Part shown: piece after piece, positions 1-7,415 of the stretch
Position numbering within the stretch: the first letter of the stretch is position 1
How the letters are laid out: the number at the start of each line of letters is the position of its first letter
Assembly (NCBI GenBank): GCA_016716425.1
Contig: JADJWJ010000013.1
Location: 1-64,000, forward strand
Direction: 5' to 3'
DNA length: 64,000 bases
Origin: Betaproteobacteria bacterium
Lineage (GTDB): Bacteria > Pseudomonadota > Gammaproteobacteria > Burkholderiales > Casimicrobiaceae
Notes under the pieces: model-generated
The model's input: the letters and a program-made list of their open reading frames with translations, nothing else
The model's database searches: none
Told to the model about the DNA's origin: nothing
Position numbers and translations under genes: made by a program

Positions 1-1028
1 TGGCCATCCCGCACCCGTACGGACGGCTGCAGTTCGGCGCGGACCTCGATCTGCACTTCCGGACGCTGATCGGCGCCGGCTGCAACCCGAACGTCGCGGC
101 GGTCGTCGTGATCGGCATCGAGGACGGCTGGACGCAGAAGGTCGTCGACGGCATCAAGGCGACGGGCAAGCCCGTCTGCGGCTTCGGCATCGAGTTGCAC
201 GGCGACCACGACACGATCATGCGGGCGAGCAAGGCGGCGCGCGAGTACGTCCAGTGGGCGAGCGAGAAGCAGCGCGAGCGCTGCCCGGTCGCCGAGCTGT
301 GGGTGAGCACGAAGTGCGGCGAGAGCGACACGACGAGCGGCTGCGGCGCCAACCCTTCCGTCGGCAACGCTTTCGACAAGCTGCATCCGCTCGGCAACTA
401 CCTGTGCTTCGGCGAGACGACCGAGCTCACCGGCGGCGAGCACATCGTCGCGGCGCGCTGCGCGAACGACGCGGTGCGCGAGCGCTTCATGTTCATGTTC
501 GACCGCTACCAGCAGGTCATCGACCGCCACAAGACGAGCGACCTGTCGGACAGCCAGCCGACCAAGGGCAACATCGCGGGCGGACTGACGACGATCGAGG
601 AGAAGGCGCTCGGCAACATCCAGAAGATCGGCAAGAAGTGCACGGTCGACGGCGTGATCGACAAGGCGGAGACGCCGACGCACCCGGGGCTCTGGTTCAT
701 GGACTCGTCGAGCGCCGCCGCGGAGATGGTGACGCTGTGCGCGGCGTCGGGCTACGTCGTGCACTTCTTCCCGACCGGGCAGGGAAACGTGATCGGCAAC
801 CCGATCCTGCCGGTGATCAAGGTCTGCGCGAACCCGCGCACCGTGCGGACGATGAGCGAGCACATCGACGTCGACGTGACGGGGCTGCTGCAGCGCGAGA
901 TCACGCTGGACCAGGCCGGCGACCGGCTGCTCGAGTGCATGCTGCGCACCGCGAACGGCCGGCTGACGGCGGCCGAGGCGCTCGGGCACCGCGAGTTCGT
1001 GCTCACGCGCCTCTACGAGAGCGCTTGA
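1..1028 (+). CDS. suyB: UxaA-family hydro-/sulfo-lyase large subunit, probably (2R)-sulfolactate sulfo-lyase beta subunit (5' truncated)
   Basis: The reading frame is open from base 3, so the N-terminus lies upstream of the window; 341 codons are present against roughly 390 in the family. Family marks are GCNPNVAAVVVIGIE near the start, TKCGESDTTSG and GCGANPSVGNAFD, typical of the altronate/galactarate dehydratase (UxaA) C-terminal domain, which holds a metal or Fe-S active site. SuyB is the large subunit of the enzyme that splits (2R)-3-sulfolactate into pyruvate and sulfite. I choose SuyB over altronate dehydratase because the next two genes match slcC and comC, the two dehydrogenases that invert sulfolactate stereochemistry in known sulfolactate pathways. 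suyA would be expected just upstream, outside the window. The family call is secure; the substrate is inferred from neighbours. Confidence 0.75.
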   Translation, partial: AIPHPYGRLQFGADLDLHFRTLIGAGCNPNVAAVVVIGIEDGWTQKVVDGIKATGKPVCGFGIELHGDHDTIMRASKAAREYVQWASEKQRERCPVAELWVSTKCGESDTTSGCGANPSVGNAFDKLHPLGNYLCFGETTELTGGEHIVAARCANDAVRERFMFMFDRYQQVIDRHKTSDLSDSQPTKGNIAGGLTTIEEKALGNIQKIGKKCTVDGVIDKAETPTHPGLWFMDSSSAAAEMVTLCAASGYVVHFFPTGQGNVIGNPILPVIKVCANPRTVRTMSEHIDVDVTGLLQREITLDQAGDRLLECMLRTANGRLTAAEALGHREFVLTRLYESA

Positions 1029-1071
1029 TCGGCATCGCGAAGGTCGGGGCGGGATCCGGCGGGGCCGCGCG

Positions 1072-1998
1072 ATGAGCCGCATCGTCGTCACCGAGTTCAT
1101 GGACGAGCGCGCAGTCGCGACGCTCGCCGCGCGCCACGACGTGCTCTACGACGCGGCGCTCGTCGACGACGCGCCGCGCCTCGCGCGCGAGGCGGGCACA
1201 TGCGACGCGATCGTCGTGCGCAACCGCACGCAGGTGCGCGGCGCGCTGGTCGACGCGCTCGCGCGCTGCCGCGTCGTCGGGCGCCTGGGCGTGGGCCTCG
1301 ACAACATCGACGTGGCCGCCTGCGAAGCGAAGGGAATGAAGGTGATCCCGGCGACCGGCGCCAACGCGCTGGCGGTCGCCGAGTACGTGGTCGGCACTGC
1401 GCTGGTCCTGCTGCGCGGCGCCTACCTGTCGTCCGCCGCCGTCGCTTCCGGCAAGTGGCCGCGCGCCGCGCTGTCGGCCGGGCGCGAGACCGCCGGCAAG
1501 ACGCTGGGCCTCGTCGGCTTCGGCTCGATCGGGCAACTCACCGCGACGCGGGCGCGGGCGCTGGGCATGGAGGTGATCGCGCACGACCCGCTTCTGGGCG
1601 CGGGCCACCCGGCCTACGCTGCGGCCGGCGTGCGTGCGGCGGGGCTCGACGAGGTCGTCCGCGCCGCCGACGTCGTGAGCCTGCACGTGCCGCTCGTCGA
1701 GTCGACGCGGAACCTTTTCTCGGCCGCGCGCATCGCGTCGATGAAGCCGGGCGCGGTGCTCGTCAACACGGCACGCGGCGGCATCGTCGACGAGGTCGCG
1801 CTCGTGCGCGCACTGAAGGACGGTCACCTCGCGGGCGCGGCGATCGACGTGTTCGCCGCCGAGCCGCTGCCGGCGTCGCCGCACTTCGAGGACTGCCCGA
1901 ACCTCATCCTGACGCCGCACGTCGCCGGCGTCACCGCCGAGGCGAACGAGCGCGTGAGCTTCCTGATCGCCGACAAGGTGCTGGAGGCGCTGGCGTGA
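1072..1998 (+). CDS. slcC: D-2-hydroxyacid dehydrogenase, probable (S)-sulfolactate dehydrogenase
   Basis: A 308-residue NAD-dependent 2-hydroxyacid dehydrogenase of the phosphoglycerate dehydrogenase family. Visible are the Rossmann motif GLVGFGSIGQ (about residues 144-153), the catalytic Arg region NTARGGIVDE, the Glu region AIDVFAAEPLP and the catalytic His in LTPHVAGVT. SlcC oxidises (S)-3-sulfolactate to 3-sulfopyruvate, which ComC then reduces to the (R) enantiomer used by SuyAB. The start ATG lies 43 bases after the suyB stop, and the end overlaps the comC start (GTGA), so the three genes are probably one operon. Without this context it could be any 2-hydroxyacid dehydrogenase; the sulfolactate role is inferred. 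Confidence 0.72.
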   Translation: MSRIVVTEFMDERAVATLAARHDVLYDAALVDDAPRLAREAGTCDAIVVRNRTQVRGALVDALARCRVVGRLGVGLDNIDVAACEAKGMKVIPATGANALAVAEYVVGTALVLLRGAYLSSAAVASGKWPRAALSAGRETAGKTLGLVGFGSIGQLTATRARALGMEVIAHDPLLGAGHPAYAAAGVRAAGLDEVVRAADVVSLHVPLVESTRNLFSAARIASMKPGAVLVNTARGGIVDEVALVRALKDGHLAGAAIDVFAAEPLPASPHFEDCPNLILTPHVAGVTAEANERVSFLIADKVLEALA

Positions 1999-2996
1999 AG
2001 CTCCCGGTCGACGAGGCCCGAGCGCTCGTCGCGCGCGTGCTCGCGCGCGCCGGCGCCGCGCCGGCGATGGCCGAATCCACCGCGCGCGCGCTCGTGCTCG
2101 CGGAAACGCAGGGCCTGGGCTCGCACGGCCTGGCGCGCGTCGCCCAGTACGCGACGCACCTCGCCAATGGGCGCGTCGACGGCGCCGCGGTGCCTTCGGT
2201 CGTCCGCCGCAAGGGTGGCGCGATCGTAGTAGACGCAGCGAGCGGCCTCGCGTTCCCCGCCTGCGAGCTCGCGGTCCGCGAGGCGATTGCCGCGGCGCGC
2301 GCGCACGGCGTCGCGTACGCCGGTGTCGTGCGCAGTCACCACTGCGGCGTCCTCGTCGATCATCTGCGGCCGGTCGCGGCGGCCGGGTTCGTCGGCCTGG
2401 GCTTCGCGAATTCGCCCGCCGCGATGCCCGCCGCGGGCGGCCGGCACGCGATCTTCGGCACCAACCCGATCGCGGCCGTGTTCCCGCGGCGCGGCGCGGA
2501 TCCCCTGCTCGTCGACCTGAGCCTGTCGGAGGTCGCGCGCGGGAAGGTGATGGTCGCGGCAAAGGAGGGCAAGCCGATCCCGCCCGGCTGGGCGCTCGAC
2601 GCACGGGGCCACCCGACGACCGACGCGAAGGCCGCGCTCGAGGGCTCGATGCTGCCGATCGGCGCGGTGTCCTCGCCGAAGGGCGCGATGCTCGCGCTGG
2701 TCGTCGAACTGCTCGTGACGGCGCTGATCGGCGGTCGCTACGGTTTCGAGGCGTCGAGCTTCTTCGTCGACGAGGGCAACCGCCCGGGCATCGGCCAGGC
2801 GTTCGTCGTGATCGACCCCGGTGCGCTCGCCGGCGCCGACGCGTACCTCGACCGCCTCGACGTGCTGGTGGCCGAGATGGCGAAGGACGCGGACGTCCGC
2901 CTGCCGGGCGCGCGCCGCGAGGCGTTGCGGCGCCGCGCCGAGGCCGCGGGCATCGAAGTACCGGACGCGCTCGTCGCGCGCGCACGCGACGCCTGA
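1995..2996 (+). CDS. comC: Malate/L-lactate dehydrogenase-family oxidoreductase, probable (R)-sulfolactate dehydrogenase
   Basis: 333 residues from a GTG at 1995 that overlaps the slcC stop; this start gives MKLPVDEARALV, the usual N-terminus of the YlbC/ComC/LDH2 family. Conserved pieces are GLGSHGLAR, the RSHHCG catalytic His region, FGTNPIA, VDLSLSEVARGKV and the late PKGAMLALVVELL segment. This NAD(P)-dependent fold is unrelated to classical LDH. ComC interconverts 3-sulfopyruvate and (R)-3-sulfolactate. Paired with slcC it would act as a sulfolactate racemase system feeding SuyAB. Other members act on malate, ureidoglycolate or delta1-piperideine-2-carboxylate, so the substrate rests on context. 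The gene ends near a strong hairpin and faces ubiK on the opposite strand. Confidence 0.7.
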   Translation: MKLPVDEARALVARVLARAGAAPAMAESTARALVLAETQGLGSHGLARVAQYATHLANGRVDGAAVPSVVRRKGGAIVVDAASGLAFPACELAVREAIAAARAHGVAYAGVVRSHHCGVLVDHLRPVAAAGFVGLGFANSPAAMPAAGGRHAIFGTNPIAAVFPRRGADPLLVDLSLSEVARGKVMVAAKEGKPIPPGWALDARGHPTTDAKAALEGSMLPIGAVSSPKGAMLALVVELLVTALIGGRYGFEASSFFVDEGNRPGIGQAFVVIDPGALAGADAYLDRLDVLVAEMAKDADVRLPGARREALRRRAEAAGIEVPDALVARARDA

Positions 2997-3135
2997 CGCG
3001 ACCCGGCGCCGCCGGCGACGCTCCCCAACGCGCTTCCAAGACGCCGGCAGGTCCCCGCATCCGCGTTCGTGCGCGGCGCCCCCGCGCGCGCGGCGCTGGT
3101 GGTGAAGCCTCGGGGCGGCGTTACCCCGTCGCAGG

Positions 3136-3187
3136 ATGCCTGCGCAGCCGTCGTCCGCGCGCAAGCGGGGACGGCGGCGGCAGGCAT
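3136..3187. terminator. Long inverted repeat between convergent comC and ubiK
   Basis: The arms pair as ATGCCTGC...GCCGTCGTCC with GGGACGGCGGC...GCAGGCAT around a GCGC-rich loop. It lies between two convergent genes, where a bidirectional terminator would be expected, but no clear T-tract follows on either side. The rest of 2997-3225 shows nothing codable. Confidence 0.4.
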
Positions 3188-3225
3188 GCGCCGCGCGCGC
3201 CAGACGTAGTCGACGTAACGGAGCC

Positions 3226-3489
3226 TCACCGCTGGTGCGCCGCCGGCGGCGCGCCGGGCGCTTCGATCTCGGCCACGCGCGCCTCGAGGCGCTCGAGCTT
3301 CTCGCGCGTTTTCTGCAGCACCGCGGTCTGCGTCTCGAACTCCGCGCGCGTGACGACGTCGAGCCGCGCGAGGCCGCCCTGCAGCAGCGCCTTCACGTTC
3401 TTCTCGATGTCCTTCGCGGGGCTGGCGGCGACCGCGGCGCCGATCTTCGCGGCCAGGTCGTCGAGCGTCTTGCTGTTGAGATTGAGCAT
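3226..3489 (-). CDS. ubiK: UbiK/YqiC (BMFP-type) ubiquinone biosynthesis accessory factor
   Basis: 87 residues. The start at 3489 has GGAGG five bases upstream; a start five codons earlier has no comparable site. The N-terminal half (TLDDLAAKIGAAVAASPAKDIEKNVKA...) and the C-terminal coiled coil (VLQKTREKLERLEARVAEIEA) are the hallmark of the YqiC/BMFP family. In Enterobacteria UbiK binds UbiJ and helps assemble the late ubiquinone-synthesis complex; Brucella BMFP has membrane-fusogenic activity in vitro. It is transcribed away from the nitrogen operon and shares a 332-bp regulatory region with it. Coiled-coil trimerisation is expected from the family. Nothing unusual in the sequence. Confidence 0.88.
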   Translation of the reverse strand: MLNLNSKTLDDLAAKIGAAVAASPAKDIEKNVKALLQGGLARLDVVTRAEFETQTAVLQKTREKLERLEARVAEIEAPGAPPAAHQR

Positions 3490-3665
3490 CGTGCCTCCGT
3501 GCATGGGGATCGGGGCGTGGAGCGCCGCGCCGGTGCCGTCACCCGATTCGAGCCGAGTCTAGCAAAGGGGGCGTGGTCGTCGCCCTGCGAGGCTTGGGTG
3601 ATCGGAATGCCCATCCGCGCCGCCGTCGCCTCTGCCCCGCGTTTGTGCGACCGCGCGCACGTCGC

Positions 3666-3680
3666 GCACCAAATCGGTGC
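3666..3680 (+). promoter_or_regulatory. NtrC-type binding site (GCACC-N5-GGTGC)
   Basis: GCACCAAATCGGTGC is a perfect palindrome with the 5-base spacer of enterobacterial NtrC sites. Its centre is about 108 bases upstream of the transcription start predicted from the -24/-12 element at 3755-3770, an ordinary distance for an NtrC enhancer. It stands in front of porin-glnK-amtB, a typical NtrC target group. The motif is seen directly; NtrC occupancy is inferred. Confidence 0.72.
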
Positions 3681-3754
3681 GGAAACTGGTCGAACGCTTG
3701 ACGGAGAGGTCGAAAAAGTACAATAACCTATTGATTTATTGTGCTTTGTTGCAG

Positions 3755-3770
3755 TGGCACACGAAATGCT
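3755..3770 (+). promoter_or_regulatory. Sigma-54 (-24/-12) promoter for the porin-glnK-amtB operon
   Basis: TGGCACACGAAATGCT has the invariant GG and GC separated by exactly 10 bases and a full TGGCAC -24 box. The predicted start near 3781 gives a leader of about 40 bases before the porin ATG at 3822. With the NtrC-type palindrome upstream this predicts nitrogen-limitation control. The remainder of 3490-3821 contains no gene. Confidence 0.8.
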
Positions 3771-3821
3771 GTCGGAGTTCTGCAAATCCTTGTTCCGTTT
3801 CCAACCATCGAGGACTCCGAC

Positions 3822-4616
3822 ATGAACCAGAAGCTACACCTCCGTAGCACGGCCGCGGCCGCGGCGCTCGCCGCGCTGTTCACCGGCGGCGCGCTGGCGC
3901 AAACCCCGGCGCCGGCCGCCGCAGCCGAACCCGCCTGGGCGCTCACCGGCAACGTCGGCCTGTACAGCCAGTACGTGTTCCGCGGGATCTCGCAGACGAA
4001 CGAAAAGCCCGCGCTGCAGGGCGGCCTCGACCTCGGCCACAAGAGCGGCTTCTATCTCGGCGCGTGGGGGTCGAACATCAGCTGGCTGTCCGACGGCAAC
4101 CCGGACGTGTCGTCGAGCCTCGAACTCGACTTCTACGGCGGTTACAAGTGGGCGCTGCCCTCGGACTTCGTCGCCGACTTCGGCGCCATCTATTACTGGT
4201 ATCCGGGCACCTACCCGGAGGGCTACACGAAGCCCAACACGACCGAGCTCTACGCGGGCCTGACGTGGAAGATGCTGGGCGTCAAGTACAGCTACGCGGT
4301 CAGCGACACGTTCGGCTTCCCCGACTCCGACGGCTCGTACTACGTCGAGGGCAACCTCAACTGGGACGTCGTCGACAAGGTCAACGACTACATCGGCAAG
4401 ATCACGCTGATCGGACACGTCGGGTACCAGTCGTACAAGAGCTGGGGCGCGTACAGCTACACCGACTGGAAGGCAGGCGTGGCCACCGACGTGATGGGCC
4501 TGACCGTCGGCCTCGTGGTCACCGGCACCGATGCCGAGAGCGCGCTCTACACGAACCGCTTCGGCAAGGACATCAGCGACACCCAGGTCGTCGGGTACAT
4601 CCAGAAGACGTTCTGA
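3822..4616 (+). CDS. TorF-family putative porin (Gcw_chp type), first gene of a nitrogen operon
   Basis: 264 residues starting MNQKLHLRSTAAAAALAALF, a signal peptide with a likely cut after GGALAQ, then an Ala/Pro-rich stretch and a beta-strand-rich body. The mature protein carries the family opening GNVGLYSQYVFRGISQT, many alternating aromatic residues, and ends in IQKTF, a C-terminal Phe as required for outer-membrane beta-barrel insertion. It is predicted to be an outer-membrane channel. Genes of this kind sit before glnK-amtB in many betaproteobacteria. It lies 51 bases before glnK; that gap holds a hairpin (about 4627-4652) that could lower downstream expression or stabilise the transcript end. 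A role in taking up ammonium or small nitrogen compounds is inference. Confidence 0.8.
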   Translation: MNQKLHLRSTAAAAALAALFTGGALAQTPAPAAAAEPAWALTGNVGLYSQYVFRGISQTNEKPALQGGLDLGHKSGFYLGAWGSNISWLSDGNPDVSSSLELDFYGGYKWALPSDFVADFGAIYYWYPGTYPEGYTKPNTTELYAGLTWKMLGVKYSYAVSDTFGFPDSDGSYYVEGNLNWDVVDKVNDYIGKITLIGHVGYQSYKSWGAYSYTDWKAGVATDVMGLTVGLVVTGTDAESALYTNRFGKDISDTQVVGYIQKTF

Positions 4617-4667
4617 CGACATCACCGCGCGGCGGCAAAGGCGTCGCCGCGCACTTGCGGGGGAACC

Positions 4668-5006
4668 ATGAAACTCGTTACCGCCATCATCAAGCCGTTC
4701 AAGCTCGACGAGGTCCGCGAGGCCCTGTCGGCGATCGGCGTGCAGGGCATCACCGTCACCGAAGTCAAGGGCTTCGGCCGCCAGAAGGGCCACACGGAGC
4801 TCTACCGCGGCGCCGAGTACGTCGTCGACTTCCTGCCCAAGGTCAAGATCGAGGCCGCGATCAAGGACGACCTGCTCGAGCGCGTCATCGAAGCGATCGA
4901 GAAGGCGGCGAACACCGGAAAGATCGGCGACGGCAAGATCTTCGTATTCGACCTGCTGCAGGTCGTGCGCATCCGCACCGGCGAGACCGGCGCGGACGCG
5001 CTGTAG
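4668..5006 (+). CDS. glnK: Nitrogen regulatory protein P-II
   Basis: 112 residues, the standard PII length. The T-loop carries GHTELYRGAEY with the uridylylation target Tyr51, and the family motifs KLDEVREALSAIGVQG and TGKIGDGKIFV are intact. PII trimers sense ATP/ADP and 2-oxoglutarate and control AmtB, GlnE and NtrB according to uridylylation by GlnD. A GGGGGAA ribosome site lies just upstream of the ATG. The position directly before amtB, 12 bases away, identifies it as GlnK-like (the AmtB gate) rather than the separately encoded GlnB. Expression is expected from the sigma-54 promoter at 3755. Confidence 0.95.
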   Translation: MKLVTAIIKPFKLDEVREALSAIGVQGITVTEVKGFGRQKGHTELYRGAEYVVDFLPKVKIEAAIKDDLLERVIEAIEKAANTGKIGDGKIFVFDLLQVVRIRTGETGADAL

Positions 5007-5018
5007 AGGGAGCGCACG

Positions 5019-6506
5019 ATGAAAAAGCTACTCGTACTTCTCGCCATGGTCGGCGCGCTGGGCTTGACGGCGCCCGTCGCGGCCCAGGACAAGGCGCCCG
5101 AGGCGGCCGCTCCGGCCGCCGCGGCAGCGACGAGCGCAGCGCCTGCCGCCGCCGAAGCGTCTGCCGCTGCGGCGGCACCGACGCCCAACAAGGGCGACGT
5201 GACGTGGCTGCTCGTGTGCACGGCGCTGGTGCTGATGATGAGCATCCCGGCCCTCGCGCTGTTCTACGGCGGCATGGTGCGCAGCAAGAACGTGCTGTCG
5301 GTGCTGATGCAGGTGTTCGTCGTGTTCTCGCTGATCACCGTGCTGTGGTGCGTCTACGGCTACAGCATCGCGTTCACCGAGGGCAACGCGTTCTTCGGCG
5401 GGCTCGACCGGCTGTTCCTCAACGGCACGTTCGATTCGGCGAAGGGCGAGTTCGCGATGGCGGCGACGTTCTCGAAGAACACGCCGATCCCCGAGCTGCT
5501 GTTCGTCGCGTTCCAGGCGACGTTCGCGGCGATCACCGTGTGCCTGATCCTCGGCGCGTTCGCCGAGCGCGTGAAGTTCTCGGCGGTGCTCGCGTTCGCC
5601 GTGCTGTGGTTCACGTTCTCGTACCTGCCGATCGCGCACATGGTGTGGTTCTGGGCCGGCCCGGACGCGTACACGGCGGCGAGCGTCGTCGACGCGACCA
5701 ACGCGAAGGCGGGGCTGATCTGGCAGTGGGGCGCGCTCGACTTCGCCGGCGGCACGGTCGTCCACATCAACGCCGGCATCGCCGGCCTCGTCGGCGCGTA
5801 CGTGCTGGGCAAGCGCATCGGCTTCGGCCGCGAGTCGATGGCGCCGGCCAACCTGCCGATGACGATGATGGGCGCCTCGCTGCTGTGGTTCGGCTGGTTC
5901 GGCTTCAACGCCGGCTCGGCGCTCGAGGCCAACAACTTCGCCGTTCTCGCGTTCATCAACACGTTCCTGGCGACGGCGTGCGCGGTGCTGGCGTGGACGT
6001 TCGGCGAGTGGATGTTCAAGGGCAAGCCGTCGATGCTCGGTGCGGCGTCGGGGGCGGTCGCGGGCCTCGTCGCGATCACCCCGGCGGCCGGCAACGTCGG
6101 CATCCCGGGCGCGTTCGTGATCGGCACGCTGGCGGGCCTCGTCTGCCTCTGGGGCGTCAACGGCCTGAAGCACATGCTCAAGGTCGACGACACGCTCGAC
6201 GTGTTCGGCGTGCACGCGGTCGGCGGCATCCTGGGCGCGCTGCTCACCGGCATCTTCGTGTCACCGGACCTGGGCGGGCCCGGCATGGTGGTCGACTGGG
6301 TCACCGGCAAGACGGGCTATACGAGCTACGGCGAGCAGCTGCTGGTCCAGGCCAAGGGCGTCGGGCTCACCGTCGTCTGGTCGGGCGTGGTCGCCTACGT
6401 CTGCTACAAGGTCGTCGACCTGACCATCGGCCTGCGCGTGCCGGAAGAGGAAGAGCGCGAAGGTCTCGACATCACGTCGCACGGCGAGTCGGCGTACCGC
6501 AGCTGA
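5019..6506 (+). CDS. amtB: Ammonium transporter AmtB
   Basis: 495 residues. A cleavable signal peptide (MKKLLVLLAMVGALGLTAPVAAQ) is followed by an Ala/Pro-rich linker to about residue 62, then eleven membrane segments starting with TWLLVCTALVLMMS. Family landmarks are ALFYGGMVR, GTVVHINAGIAGLVG and VFGVHAVGGILGALLTG, the last two bearing the twin pore histidines, and the short cytoplasmic C-terminal tail with EEEEREGLDITSHGE that mediates coupling to GlnK. It imports ammonium and is blocked by un-uridylylated GlnK under nitrogen excess. The linker after the signal peptide is longer than in E. coli AmtB. A terminator follows at 6614. Confidence 0.95.
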   Translation: MKKLLVLLAMVGALGLTAPVAAQDKAPEAAAPAAAAATSAAPAAAEASAAAAAPTPNKGDVTWLLVCTALVLMMSIPALALFYGGMVRSKNVLSVLMQVFVVFSLITVLWCVYGYSIAFTEGNAFFGGLDRLFLNGTFDSAKGEFAMAATFSKNTPIPELLFVAFQATFAAITVCLILGAFAERVKFSAVLAFAVLWFTFSYLPIAHMVWFWAGPDAYTAASVVDATNAKAGLIWQWGALDFAGGTVVHINAGIAGLVGAYVLGKRIGFGRESMAPANLPMTMMGASLLWFGWFGFNAGSALEANNFAVLAFINTFLATACAVLAWTFGEWMFKGKPSMLGAASGAVAGLVAITPAAGNVGIPGAFVIGTLAGLVCLWGVNGLKHMLKVDDTLDVFGVHAVGGILGALLTGIFVSPDLGGPGMVVDWVTGKTGYTSYGEQLLVQAKGVGLTVVWSGVVAYVCYKVVDLTIGLRVPEEEEREGLDITSHGESAYRS

Positions 6507-6613
6507 TCGTCGTACCGGCGGCACCAGTTACGCGCGGGCGGCTCCCTCCTCCGCCGCCCGCGCGTAGTACGGGGATCCTCCTCCTCCCCGCAGTCTCTCC
6601 TCAGTGGCTATTC

Positions 6614-6639
6614 GGGGCGCGCAAGCGCCCCGCTTTTTT
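6614..6639 (+). terminator. Rho-independent terminator of the amtB operon
   Basis: GGGGCGC-GCAA-GCGCCCC hairpin followed by GC and six T residues, 107 bases after the amtB stop. The rest of 6507-6828 holds only GC-rich sequence and a TACAAT box (6814-6819) just before the next gene. Confidence 0.85.
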
Positions 6640-6828
6640 CACCCAACGCACTTCCGGGTGAATCCCGACGAGCGCAGCGACGACGGATCACGGCGGCCGC
6701 CATCGCCGGCAAATCCCGCCGGGCGCCGCGACGAGGGATCGAGTCGTCCACGGCCACGGGTCGGTCCGGACGAGCGCGGGGCGGCGGCCCGGCCCTCAGG
6801 ATCGCGGGTTCGCTACAATCGCCGCGCC

Positions 6829-7341
6829 ATGATCTCCGTCGAGTACTGCCAGCTCCTCGCGCGCTACAACCGGTGGATGAACGAGCGGCTGTACGCGTGC
6901 GCCGGCGAACTCGCCGACGACGCGCGCAAGCGCGACCGCGGTGCCTTCTTCGGCTCGATCCACCGCACGCTCAATCACATCCTGTGGGGCGACCGCGTGT
7001 GGCTCGGCCGCTTCACCGGCTCGCCGTGCACGGTCGCCGCCTACGGCGCCGACATGTTCGAGGACTTTGCGGCACTGCTCGCCGAGCGCGAGGCGACGGA
7101 CACCGCGATCCTCGACTGGGCAGGCGCGCTGCCGCGCGACTGGCTCGCGTCCGCGGTCGAGTATCGGGCCGCCGCGGACGGCCGCCTGCGGCGGCTGCCG
7201 GCGTGGGTCGCCGCCACGCATCTCTTCCAGCACGCGACGCATCACCGCGGACAGGTGACCGCGCTGCTCAAGCAGGAAGGCAAGGACATCGGCGCGACCG
7301 ACCTGCCGTGGCTCCCCGGGGTCGTGCGCCGCACCGACTGA
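6829..7341 (+). CDS. DinB-family protein (putative metal-dependent hydrolase)
   Basis: 170 residues starting MISVEYCQLLARYNRWMNERLY, the usual opening of short DinB/YfiT-like four-helix bundle proteins in proteobacteria. The three candidate metal histidines are visible: one in HRTLNHILWGD (about residues 45-55) and two in FQHATHHRGQ near residue 135. The molecular function of these small DinB proteins is not established; relatives use a metal for thiol transfer or hydrolysis. The ATG at 6829 is only about 10 bases past a TACAAT box, so the leader may be very short. It ends facing xerC, with a palindromic repeat between them. Confidence 0.8.
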   Translation: MISVEYCQLLARYNRWMNERLYACAGELADDARKRDRGAFFGSIHRTLNHILWGDRVWLGRFTGSPCTVAAYGADMFEDFAALLAEREATDTAILDWAGALPRDWLASAVEYRAAADGRLRRLPAWVAATHLFQHATHHRGQVTALLKQEGKDIGATDLPWLPGVVRRTD

Positions 7342-7364
7342 GCCAACCGCCGATGCCGGCGTCA

Positions 7365-7415
7365 TAAGGGTCTGACCCTTAACATGCATTCGAGTGCATG
7401 TTAAGGGTCAGACCC
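7365..7415. repeat. Palindromic GGGTCTGACCC repeat; forms a 21-bp perfect hairpin and supplies the xerC stop
   Basis: Two arms (7368-7388 and 7395-7415) are perfect reverse complements of 21 bases around the 6-base loop TTCGAG. Each arm contains the small palindrome GGGTC-T-GACCC, and 7365-7381 is itself a 17-base palindrome. The minus-strand xerC frame runs into the right arm and ends at a TAA inside it (7401-7403). Two related copies lie at 18768 and 18929. Repeats of this form are scattered in many proteobacterial genomes and resemble REP elements moved by RAYT transposases; that link is inference, and no transposase is present here. Confidence 0.85.

Noticed and set aside
3640..3665. Second NtrC site upstream of the first
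   Set aside because: The GTGCG...CGCAC pattern has the wrong orientation and spacing for NtrC.
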